From: Oscheius sp. JU75
Taxonomy: Eukaryota > Nematoda > Chromadorea > Rhabditida > Rhabditidae
Length of the DNA stretch: 64,000 nt
NCBI GenBank assembly: GCA_037178855.1
Contig: JASJZC010000006.1
Location: 7,396,001 to 7,460,000, forward strand
Direction of reading: 5' to 3'
The position numbers and the translations under genes are program-made. Under the pieces are notes generated by a model. It saw only the letters and a list, made by a program, of their open reading frames with translations. It was not told the origin of the DNA and ran no database searches. This document shows positions 55,417 to 64,000 of the stretch, piece by piece (position 1 is the stretch's first letter; the number at the start of each line of letters is the position of its first letter).

Positions 55417-56311
55417 CTAATATCCTGGGGCTGTTCGGGGAGGAGGACAGTGGTCGCAAGATCCCTTGGCTCCATCCTTTCCGGGCTCTCCAGGAGCACC
55501 ATCGTCTCCGTCCTTTCCAGGGTTTCCATTCTCTCCGCGATCTCCTTGAGGTCCAGGCTGGCCATTTCTGCCCGCGTGTCCAGGTCTGCCGTTGTTTCCG
55601 GGAGGTCCCTGAGGTCCAGTCTCGCCAGGTTCTCCAGGCTGTCCAGGAGGAGAAGGAAGACTGCGAGTCTGTCCATTCTGTCCAGGCTGACCACCAGGGC
55701 CATCCTCTCCAGGTCCTCCAGGAGGTCCAGCAGGTCCGGGAGGCCCACGAGCTCCAGGCCGACCAGCGGGTCCAGGTTCACCACTGCCTCCTCTCTGTCC
55801 TGGTCCTCCTTTTGGTCCCGGAGGACCTGGAGGACCAGCATGGGCGGGGGCACAGTCGAAACAGAAGTCTTCACGACGAGGAACAGCGTCATTGCTCGGA
55901 GCGTCGGGGCCAGGGTTTCCAGCCTGTCCAGCAGCTCCATCCTTTCCAGGTTCCCCTTCCTGTCCCGGAGTTCCAACGGGCCCAGCAGCTCCCTGGCCAC
56001 AAGAACAACACTCTCCGGGCGCCTGTCTCTTTTGACGCTCCTGTGTTTCGCGCTCTACGACCAGCTGAAAATATCATTGTTTCATAAAAGAGCAATGTTG
56101 GGCTTACCTTGCCGAACTCTCCTCTCACACTAGTAGTACGGGATCTACAGAAGGCAAGTTCGTCTGTTAGAGTGGAATATACAGTCTGGGAGTAAATGCA
56201 AAGCATGGGTACTGCGACGATAGCAACCAGAGTGGCTACTGTAGACACAGCGACACCGAAGAAGGCAACCTTCTTGGCATGCTCGAGATGAAATTGGTTC
56301 TTCTCCTCCAT
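55417..56311 (-). CDS. Cuticle collagen
   Basis: Two exons, the first 56311-56108. The N-terminal nematode collagen domain has a signal-anchor (AVSTVATLVAIVAVPMLCIYS) and the block EEKNQFHLEHAKKVAF. Residues 78-81 are RQKR, a subtilisin-type cleavage site before the mature chain. Mature part: Cys pairs (ECCSCG), a short Gly-X-Y run, a break (DAPSNDAVPRREDFCFDCAPA), then long Gly-X-Y repeats such as GPPGPPGPKGGPGQRGG and GKDGDDGAPGEPGKDG, and a final CDHCPPPRTAPGY with a Tyr suitable for di-tyrosine cross-links. Triple-helical exoskeleton collagen secreted by the hypodermis. The stop (55417-55419) is 19 bp from that of the convergent gene. Confidence 0.96.
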
Positions 56312-56972
56312 ACCCTAGAAACAAAGAGTTAGAGAGTACGAATCGGTGGAACGAGTGGCTGTCAATGTAGATGATCAGTTAGTCTTTATAGGCAGTTCTG
56401 ACCCGAAAAAGGACAGTGTGACCGGTATGCAGGCGGGGAAAAGAGACAGCTGACAAGCGAGAATGGCGAAGACGTTCGGCTACTAAATGCAACCGCATTT
56501 CAGGCTGTGGAACGGATTTGGGTTCAATAATTATTGGCTCCCCGTCAGAATAATGAGAATGTAAAAGTCGTAATGGCGCACCAAGGCTGCAGCGGAATAG
56601 GGAATCAGCTGCGTATCAACGCCAATGGCTATAAGTTGATGCGGAGCATTCGTGGTATCTGGAAAGTTAGAGAGCACTTCCGCTTCCTCTCCTGTTTGGG
56701 GAAGTATCCCGAGCAATTTGTCTCTTCTTCTGCTTGTTCAAGCCATCTAATTAACTTCCATTTGTTTTTTTTGTTTCGCAGAAACAAAAAAAAACGAGCC
56801 GGTTTCAGTTAGCGACTCGGGAAGAGAACCATAGCTAACCTTATCACTGCCACTTTTTCCTCTGAGAATGTGACCTTCACTTCAAAGCGTAGTGGAACAA
56901 AACAGGACGCTTAATGGACAACAGTCGCCGAGCGAGAAAGAGAGGGTTCTCTCTTCCTTTTTAATTGTTTTA
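56312..56972. other. Intergenic, no gene seen
   Basis: Collagen promoter plus 3' flank of the channel gene. Short frames only; a T-run near 56762-56790. Confidence 0.5.
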
Positions 56973-58374
56973 TTACATAAGAAATTCAGATGATGGGGAT
57001 TCTTGTGCTCCAGGATATAGCAGCAGATAGAGAGTGACAGCTGCGTTTGTCCCCGAAATGGTTAGAAAGCACAGTCCGTCGACCACCTCGTCCGCATTCG
57101 AGTGTCTCTTCTCCCATCTAAACATCTTTGTGTACTTGCTAGGAAGAAGAAGAAGAACCTTCGACGGAGGCGCTTCATCGGAGCCACTAAGGCCATGGCG
57201 AGAATGCAAAAGAACATCTCAATTAGAAGCCACTTTCCTGGAATGTTCCTGACCATACTGTAATTGAAATGTTTTGCAAACACTCCCATGTTGAACTTCC
57301 CGACAAAGCTGTACCAAACCCCTTTACCAATTATTGGAAGATTCTTGGATCGAGGCACCTCCTGGACAATGATAGACAGTAAAAAGGTCAATCCCAGTAG
57401 CCCAGTTACACCCATATTGATCTGAAGACAAAATCACAAAGAGGGTTTTTCGCTTACCTTTTCACTATTTGACATGCCCGAAGGTAGCAGAAGAGCCGAC
57501 AGACAGGATCCGGTGATGACCAAAGTGGGGAGAATCATGAAATACAGATAGAAGTCGGCTCGTCTGGTTAGCTTGTACTTGATCATCACTATGTACTGAC
57601 TCCACTGTGTTGCATTTGACATAACAGAGTAGGGTTCGATCTCCCATTCTTGAGTTCCCTGTCAGCTTGGTTTCGAACATGGGAATGAGTTACCGTGTAG
57701 TCAGCATACGTCTGCTGGCCCGAGAGTATAGCTCGATCAGAGAAGGACAGTCCGAGATCAAAATTGACCCCACAGAATTGGACGTCGAATGGGAAGGCAG
57801 CTGGATAGGACAAAGTCAATCAGCCGTCAAGAAACCCACAAATTTCGAATTTACAGATTGTGTCATATCGAGCCTTGTTGTAAAGGGTGACCATTCCATC
57901 TGGTTGAACCAAGACCTCGTTACTTTCGGCCTCCTTGTCGAAATTGTGAAGATCGATACAATTCCAGCAGTTGACCAATGGAATCCAGATCAAGTTCGAG
58001 GGAATGATGGTGTAGTTCAAACCAAGAACTGCACTATTGTAAGCCAGCCGTGGATCCAACCATGTCTATTCTCTCTTTCTGAGTTATGTTTTCTTTCAAC
58101 TTACCATGTTAACATTGACGATGTAACTCGCTTGCTGTTTGTTCTCTTCCTAAATCGCCTTACAATTCTTTGAGAACTCAAAACATACGAGACTAATGAG
58201 AACGATGTACGGAATTTCCATGTAGATTGTCATCGGTTTATGGGTGATATCATACGGGGAATCCTGCTTGTTGTAGGTAGAATTGGGACCGAACTTGAGC
58301 TCTCGATATGACTTGAGCCTTGACTGTAAAGATATCAGTGGAATCAAAGAGAATACGAATGTTGCCCACTGCAT
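56973..58374 (-). CDS. Nicotinic-like Cys-loop ligand-gated channel subunit
   Basis: Signal peptide MQWATFVFSLIPLISL (ATG at 58374), then the extracellular domain with TWLDPRLAYNSAVLG, WIPLVNCWNC, the Cys-loop CKFEISAFPFDVQFC (13 residues between the Cys, formed across a 38-bp intron) and WEIEPYSVM. TM1 FYLYFMILPTLVITGSCLSALLLP; before TM2 the sequence SEKINMGVTGLLGLTFLL matches the cation-selective GEK type rather than the anion-type PAR motif; TM3 IEMFFCILAMALV... is followed by a very short M3-M4 loop with RLRRRFFFF, and TM4 is LCFLTISGTNAAVTLYLLLY. No vicinal Cys pair in loop C, so a non-alpha type. About eight exons. Ligand unknown. Confidence 0.88.
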
Positions 58375-58540
58375 CAGCAAACAAGATTCCGAACGAACCA
58401 GAAAAGTAATCAGCTCCGTAAATTATGTTAGAAGCATGACCACTTCAATGTTCCTTGTCATTATTAGGTTATGAAACTCGATCGCTTTACCTTCGCAAAG
58501 TTTGGTGTGTTTCTGCTCTCCTGGCAAATTCATTTTTTCA

Positions 58541-58735
58541 GTTCTACTGCCAAGTTCGAAAAACAAGAACATTTCCTTGGTGGTTGTACAGAGAACGATG
58601 AGATCACCCGGAGTCACGCTGTTCGATAGACGAAAAAATGCCTGGTTGATAAAAAATACTAAAGCTATACATGTTCGAGAAAGTTGCGCAAGGAACAAAT
58701 GGAACTTCGCAAGAAAAGTGATTAACGAGGACCCG
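58541..58735 (+). repeat. Dispersed repeat, copy B
   Basis: Second copy of the repeat at 32701-32920, upstream of the ligand-gated channel gene. Similarity ends near the words GTGATTAACGAGGACCC. Confidence 0.75.
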
Positions 58736-58779
58736 TAGATGTAGAGCATGCCCTTTCAGTTTCAGCAGACGGGAGTAGG

Positions 58780-59900
58780 AGATGAAGTCATCTGTCGATT
58801 CAGCCTGCAAACTGGAGGAAGAAAAAAACAGGAAGTATAGCAGGAGACGGCTTGCGAGAGAAACCGGGGGACATCCTGAGAAAGAGACGACATGAGAGAT
58901 AACAAACTGCCCTTGAAACAAAAGAAGAGGCACATCGGGGTAAAAGGAGAGCGTGAGACTGTCCTTGGAACAGCAGAAGGATACTCGTCCTGACATCGGG
59001 ATAGATCTTTTTGGGCCCGCCCAGACATCTGATCGAGAATGTGCAGATTGGTCTTGTTCACAATGACGTTCTTCAAAGTGTGAATCGCCCGAGAGCTCAG
59101 ATGGCCGGGGTCATCGTAGACGCCTTCGAAGATTTCGCGGATCATGTCTCCTAGGCTGAAAAGGTCATCTGGCACTTCGATCCGGCTCTCCTCGTCCTTC
59201 GCGATCTTGTCTTCGCTAATCCTCAGCAGGAAACTCCTTGAACTCGACAGTATCAGAAATTCTTACCTGGCGAAAGACACCGCGTATCAACACGACGACC
59301 AACACGAAAGCGGCCCCACGTTGTCCATGATATCGCGAAGGACAGGGTCAATCGTGGCCAAAACCTTGTTGGACAACATACTGCATTCATCAAGAATGAA
59401 AACGTCAGTGTCTTTGAGCAGGAGTCCTTCAATCGTGGACCGTCCAAATAGATTAAACGCTTCTCACCTGATAGCACAGTGTCGACTATTCTTTTCTGTT
59501 TCGGATTGAACTTGCATTACGTCTCCTCGCCAGTGATGACATGATGCACAGCAATGTCCTGTATTGAAGCTGGTCGAACGTACTACGTCGTGATGAGGGA
59601 CATGAGTCGGATGTTCATCGGCAGACACATCTCCAAGATGACGTAATAGGGGCTTTTGCGTCGGCAGCCGTCCTTCCTCGATTGACGTAAATTTCCGACA
59701 TCTTCGCCTTCTAAGTGTCCCAATGAGCTTGCACATTGGGACACATAGAAGGTGAAGAGAGTGGCGAAGACAGTTTGAAGGCCCCGTGGCATCTTGAAGA
59801 AGGCCGCATCCCTTATCGCGGCATTGAAGTGCTCGGGATTCCTGATCAGACCCATTGCTTGGGCTTCTGGTGTTGTGGCTTTGGAAAACAATCATTGTCA
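58780..59900 (-). mobile_element. Decayed Helitron helicase segment
   Basis: In order on the minus strand: NPEHFNAAIRDAAFFKMPRG (pre-helicase region of Helitron RepHel), then LIYLDGP with the P-loop Gly/Lys block lost, LKDTDVFILDECSMLSNKVL (PIF1 helicase Walker B; DE in place), LRDIMDNVGPL, then after frame breaks PDDLFSLGDMIREIFEGVYDD and SRAIHTLKNVIVNKTNLHIL, typical of PIF1-like helicases of Helitrons. Several frameshifts and stops are evident. Non-functional relic of a rolling-circle transposon. Confidence 0.85.
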
Positions 59901-60629
59901 AGTGATTCTAGTGTTTTTAATGAAATTTATAAGTAAGGATATATAGATGATTAATAGATTTCCGTACTAGTTAAGAAAAAAAAAACAAAAGAATTCTGGA
60001 TGATTCTATTTTTTTCCCCACGTCTCTGTCTGTGTGTGTGTTGAAGGGAATGCGGACAGATTGAAGTGGGGGAAAGGGTCACGACAGTTGGACAGAAGGA
60101 AGTAGAAATCGAGACGTTTTGGAAGTATCAGATTATTACTGGCATTGAGCCCCAAGGGACGTTAGCATTACTTGTATTAAAAAAGCCTTAAACATATATT
60201 AACTCATTGTGTTTCCATCAATTATGGTTGCTTCCAAAAATCGCTTCACAAATAAGAACGCTTGTACTACTACTACTACAAGGAATCCGGATGTCGCTAC
60301 CAAGCCAGCCACCCCGGAAATCAAGTCATAAGAGGATCTTAAAAAGTTCTGCAAGGAGTTCAACGGTGACTACGCTGCAGCCGTCATGGCCATTTGTTCT
60401 GCATTGATGGTTCTTCTGCCGGATACTCCTGATGCGAAACCAACTGCAACAGTTTGTGGAGGAAAAAAAGAGGAAACCTTCGAGCAGATCGAGAGAGGTC
60501 GTTCCCTTGTGGTTTCAAAGAAGATACAAACAAGACTGCGCAACTTCAGTACGAAGAGGATAGGAATTGTCTTGGTTGGATCTTCAAAGAGAAAAGAGAG
60601 AGAAATCGAACAAGAGTAGAAGAGGTCCA
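59901..60629. other. Spacer between Helitron pieces
   Basis: No gene. Contains CCGTACTAGTTAAGAAAAAA (59962 on) and AAAGCCTTAAACATATAT (60182 on), both of which recur near 63806-63870. Confidence 0.6.
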
Positions 60630-60860
60630 TCAGGTTACAGCTCAAGCATCCACAATGTTCCGCGTCTTCGGGTCCCTTGCGGGGGTCAAGATCTTGACTC
60701 CATGTTGCGAGGTGGCGCGAGACAGAGCTACATACAGCTGCCCGTGACAGAAAACACTTTCAGTGAGGTCCACACCCACTTTTTCTAAGCTCTGACCCTG
60801 GGCCTTGTGGATTGACATCGAAAAGGCTAGCTTGATTGGGAATTGGCGTCTCTTCAGTGA

Positions 60861-60929
60861 GAAGTAGCTTCTTTGAACTGCAAAGTAAGAACAGTATCAA
60901 ACTTTTCGAGACTTTCGGCTCAGATTACA
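60861..60929 (+). repeat. 69-bp perfect inverted repeat, left arm
   Basis: Starts GAAGTAGCTTCTTTGAACTG and ends CTCAGATTACA. Exact reverse complement of 61679-61747 by base-by-base comparison. The arm covers a splice-like ACTTTGCAG on the minus strand in front of the helicase end. Confidence 0.93.
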
Positions 60930-61678
60930 AGAGGCCTAAAATATGAAATGGAAACGGAGTTTGTAATCTTACCTTGTTCGGAGTTTGGTCGTATCAACCA
61001 AGAATGACTTCGGCTCCCTTCCGCGGTCCCGTAATTTGTGCGCACCTCAGAATCCTTTCGCCGAATCCGGTCACTTGAATTGGATTGAAGATCGTGTCTC
61101 GACGCATCAGATGATAGCGGATATGCATAAGCAATGTACACTTCCTGTTCTGACGACCATTACGAACAGAAATCAGTCTCCTTGAACCACATGTTTGTTA
61201 GAGCGAGGTCTCCATGTTGTACCCACTGTTCTTCTATAATCAGTCGGAAGGAGAGTACTCGCATTCGGGAATGGTTCCGTCCAGATCCAAAACAAAGACA
61301 GCCGCAATTCGTAATGGGAAGATTGTACCGTTTCTTGTCGACGTTTCGTCCGTGATGGAAGAGGAGGCGGACATCCGGACATTCCCGGCATTCTTGCTCT
61401 GCAGCCACTCTCTTCGCTTCGTAAACTTCTCCCAACATCCTGTAGTTGATCGCATGGATGTAGTTTGCACTCATGAAGCGCGAAAGAGCCACCATTAGCT
61501 GAGGATTGCTATTGGAATTTGCCACATGTCCAGATCGCAGGCTCCCTACTTCCACGGGATCGATGATGTAGAGCTGGCCATAGGCTGGTGACTGTCCATC
61601 CTGAAGAAAAGCATTTCCCACAGCTCTCGTGACTGCTCCGTGAACTCGGAAAGCTTGTACTCCAGGTCCTTGAGGCTG

Positions 61679-61747
61679 TGTAATCTGAGCCGAAAGTCTC
61701 GAAAAGTTTGATACTGTTCTTACTTTGCAGTTCAAAGAAGCTACTTC
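61679..61747 (-). repeat. 69-bp perfect inverted repeat, right arm
   Basis: Partner of 60861-60929; the 749-bp spacer holds the Helitron N domain. Identity of both arms implies a recent inverted duplication, much younger than the decay of the surrounding relic. Confidence 0.93.
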
Positions 61748-63157
61748 TAGAGAATTGTTTTAGGATCGAAGATTCTCGAGGAAGTTCTTGGAGAAGCTAT
61801 TGGTGCCCTTGTAGAGTTCTCTCAATCCTCGGTCAGGGAATAGCGGAAGCCGAATCTTGCCATTGACACAACAAATGTTATAAGTGCCGTCCCTCTGTAG
61901 GGCAAACTCTCCTAAACAAAGTTGATTAAAGTCTGGGATACAAAGGTGGGAAGAATTTAGAGTGACACTGTGTGCAATATGAATCCATGGCTCCGATGTA
62001 ATGTTTAGGCGGGACTGTGGCGGTATAGGCAATGCGATAGAGAGGCTTATCGATAGCATTCCTCGCTCTTCTGACAACATTGAATTCCGACCTTTCAGCA
62101 TTGGTCATTCTGAGCCGTAACTGTAAAAAGGAGGGGAACTAACTGGTTGTAGGCCTGTTGGTGGCGCTCTGCATTTGATAGTCTACGGGTTTCTGTTTCT
62201 TCCGAGGTCTCTCGAGCTCGCAGATTCTGATGTTGAACAGCATCGGCCTCTTGCCTTCGAGCAGTCTCTTCCGGGATCTCTTGAGATCGTGCCAGTTGCA
62301 TGTGGTGCAAGTTGGCAGCGTTCCTGCGGGCCGTCTCTTCTGCTGTCTCTCCTGATCTCTGATTCTGTCGATAAAGAACATCAGCTTCTCGTCTCCTTGC
62401 TGTCTCTTCGTTTGTTTCCCGAGATAAAACTTCTTGTCTGGATAGTAGAACGGCTTCTCTACGCCTTTCAATTTGCTCTTCCGTAGTACTAAAACATGCT
62501 GGCGCTGTTCAAATAAAAAGACTTACTTTGCTCGACGAATGCGCTGCAGCTCATTCCGTCTTTCGTTCTGAGACTGGATGTGAAACTGTTGAGTATTGAT
62601 GGTTGAGCAGGGAAGAATTGTACAGGCATCATCGTCAGTTCTGGAGATGTAAGAGGCCACATCGTCGAATGAGGGAATGGGATAATTAAAGATGGGAAGG
62701 GCGGCTGCTGCGGGACGTAGTTTGCCATCGAGTCCGTGACTGTGATAGTTCTTGCAATCGGATGTCCTGGTCCATGTACTTGGCTGTTTCGGTGCCTCGC
62801 GGCCCTCATCCGCTCTCTTTGACGGGGTCTTCTTTCGTCCGGATCCATTGTGTAACTTAAAAGTGAAGCAAAAGCGCAAGCTAATCTTTGTCTTTGTTGC
62901 AGCAAAATGCAAAAGTTACTTGCTTTCTTGACCTTGTTGCTTTCTTGAGTGAATTCGAACTCGATTTGGTTTGACTTGCCAAAAATTAGTATGCGCACAA
63001 AATAGTGCACACTAATTGGCAACACTGGCTTCAGACAGACAGACAGACACACAGACAGAGACGCGAGGTCATTCTGAAACAGATAACAAAAGTGATGTAA
63101 TAACAGTTACTGAAACATTGTTATCGAGTCATGTTTCCGAGGGTTTAGTTATAGACC

Positions 63158-63414
63158 AGCTGCCGGCGGCAGCTTCGCAGCCCTTTGGCCTTTGCTTAGA
63201 ATTGACCACAAGCGGCTGCGCCGCTTCCCTATTAGCAGTTTCTTCTACAGCTGGCTTGTCCCCTTGTCTCTTGACATGAAATGACTTGTCAGCTTTTTTG
63301 GGTATTAGTGTTGACATGCAATTGTGCGGACACCATGACAGACGGGCGGATAAAGACGTCTTCGACGGCTTCGCCATTCTTTTGCCATCAGTTTACATTA
63401 GCGGCTGCGCCGCT
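63158..63414. repeat. Three GC-rich hairpins
   Basis: AGCTGCCGGCGGCAGCT (63158-63174) and two copies of AGCGGCTGCGCCGCT (63211-63225 and 63400-63414) are perfect palindromic stems with 3-base loops in otherwise AT-rich DNA. Such short GC-rich hairpins occur near Helitron 3' ends; the final CTRR is not clearly seen. Confidence 0.75.
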
Positions 63415-63555
63415 TCGTGGTTACAGAAATCTCCCAGTGGCTTCACTGTGATAAAAGCACCCAAAGTTGACCTGTCAACCAATTTAGGCAATAACTGTTT
63501 TTGAACAACTAAACTTATGAACAACTAATTGGCTCGCTTCTGTTTCGTGGCCACG

Positions 63556-63586
63556 GACAAACAAACAAACAAACAAACAAAGAAAC
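63556..63586 (+). repeat. CAAA/ACAA microsatellite
   Basis: Run of ACAA units (acaaacaaacaaac...) about 30 bp long. A shorter CAGA-type run lies at 63034-63060. Confidence 0.85.
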
Positions 63587-63664
63587 AGTCCGCCACAGAA
63601 ACCATCGCGCTTTAGATAGTAGAGATGATTTGCCGTATTCTATGGTTAGGTGTGATGGATGTGC

Positions 63665-63787
63665 AATAGATGTGCGTTTTGCTCATATGTATGGCAAAAT
63701 GGGGAGGATAGATAAGCGTTTTACCATATGTGTGTGCGAAGTAATGGGGCAATAGATATATGTGTTTTGTCCATATGTGAACAAGAG
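63665..63787 (+). repeat. Imperfect tandem repeat, about 43-bp unit, three copies
   Basis: Units begin ATAGATGTGCGTTTTGCTCA, ATAGATAAGCGTTTTACCAT and ATAGATATATGTGTTTTGTC, each continuing CATATGTnTG...AATGGGG. No coding potential. Confidence 0.65.
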
Positions 63788-63801
63788 ATGAATGAAACAA
63801 A

Positions 63802-63875
63802 TTCCCGTATTAGTTAAGAAAAAAAAAAAAAAAAATTCTAAATGATATTGTAAAAGTCTTAAACATATAGGATTC
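63802..63875 (+). repeat. Second copy of the CCGTAYTAGTTAAG(A)n repeat
   Basis: CCCGTATTAGTTAAG followed by a long A run, ATTCTAAATGAT and AAAGTCTTAAACATATAG matches 59962-60000 and 60180-60200. Possibly a shared end of a mobile element. Confidence 0.65.
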
Positions 63876-64000
63876 ATAGACTTAGTTTATTTTTCTGGTA
63901 AGTCATCTGCCTGGAAAGCCTCTGAAGTGTATGTTAAACAAAGCAGCCCAATCAAAGGATAGTCTCAACAGATCGCAGTATAAATGAACTGCTCTACTGG

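Larger units (their letters stand above)
60630..62848 (-). mobile_element. Internally deleted Helitron: N-terminal part joined to helicase end
   Basis: Minus strand. Starts near 62848 with MDPDERRPRQRERMRAARH, then a repeat of about 22 residues (REIxEETARRxxADxxxxQ, at least five times near 62430-62150), a common feature of Helitron N-termini. The Helitron-like N domain follows (VQAFRVHGAVTRAVGNAFLQ, SPAYGQLYIIDP, about 61660-61550). Without the Rep or most of the helicase it passes to NPIQVTGFGERILRCAQITG and, after an intron-like gap, [21 protein letters not shown] and [19 protein letters not shown], the end of a PIF1 helicase (near 60850-60680). Deletion, frame breaks and an inverted repeat show it is dead. 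Confidence 0.85.

Noticed and set aside
55390-56133. 247-codon plus frame rich in Ser and Arg opposite the collagen
   Set aside because: Antisense shadow of the Gly-X-Y repeats, whose complement rarely contains stops.
63158-63590. CRISPR-like array
   Set aside because: Hairpins are irregularly spaced and the ACAA run is a microsatellite; a eukaryotic genome.

Overview
The window is nuclear DNA of a nematode. Evidence: a cuticle collagen with the nematode N-terminal domain, Srg-type serpentine chemoreceptors, a large bestrophin, a Cys-loop receptor, MEK-1/MKK7 and MST kinases, many introns of only 37-50 bp ending in TTTCAG, and many start codons lying on or just after a TTTYAG acceptor with no upstream cis exon, as expected for spliced-leader trans-splicing. 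I cannot name the species. Genes are dense, lie on both strands, and several pairs end tail to tail 11-25 bp apart.

Layout. 1-5.1 kb: end of a KCTD/BTB gene (+), a GLUT-like sugar transporter (-) and beta-tubulin (+). 5.8-7.1 kb: an unrecognised, probably broken gene (+). 7.36-8.96 kb: a complete Tc1-family transposon with an open DD34E transposase. 9.1-11.8 kb: bestrophin (+). 12.9-26.4 kb, housekeeping and signalling: MST/Hippo kinase (-), GPALPP1 (+), PIN4 parvulin (-), KIN17 (-), TIM14/DNAJC19 (+), MKK7 (+), an unrecognised gene (-) and PDIA6-type PDI (-). 26.7-32.3 kb: a small secreted protein (-), a C-type-lectin relic (+) and three chemoreceptor genes, one nested on the opposite strand inside an intron of another. 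33.1-38.4 kb: tRNA uracil-5-methyltransferase TRMT2A (-) and a type-B carboxylesterase (-). 38.4-42.8 kb: mostly non-coding, with a 432-bp foldback element. 42.9-56.3 kb: a secreted Cys/Gly-rich peptide precursor (-), a chromodomain protein (-) divergent from ABCF1 (+), a small basic protein (+), a long unrecognised gene with repeated RFSAP motifs (+), two unrecognised genes (+) and a cuticle collagen (-). 57-58.4 kb: a nicotinic-like ligand-gated channel subunit (-). 58.5-64 kb: repeat territory with decayed Helitron Rep/helicase pieces, a perfect 69-bp inverted repeat, GC-rich hairpins and short tandem repeats.

Most genes are unrelated cellular functions packed together rather than a pathway. 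The parts that stand out are the apparently intact Tc1 element, the nested opposite-strand chemoreceptors, the Cys/Gly-rich precursor, the RFSAP-repeat gene and the rearranged Helitron zone. I saw no clearly new multi-gene system. Exon borders given here were read by eye from frame and GT-AG consensus.
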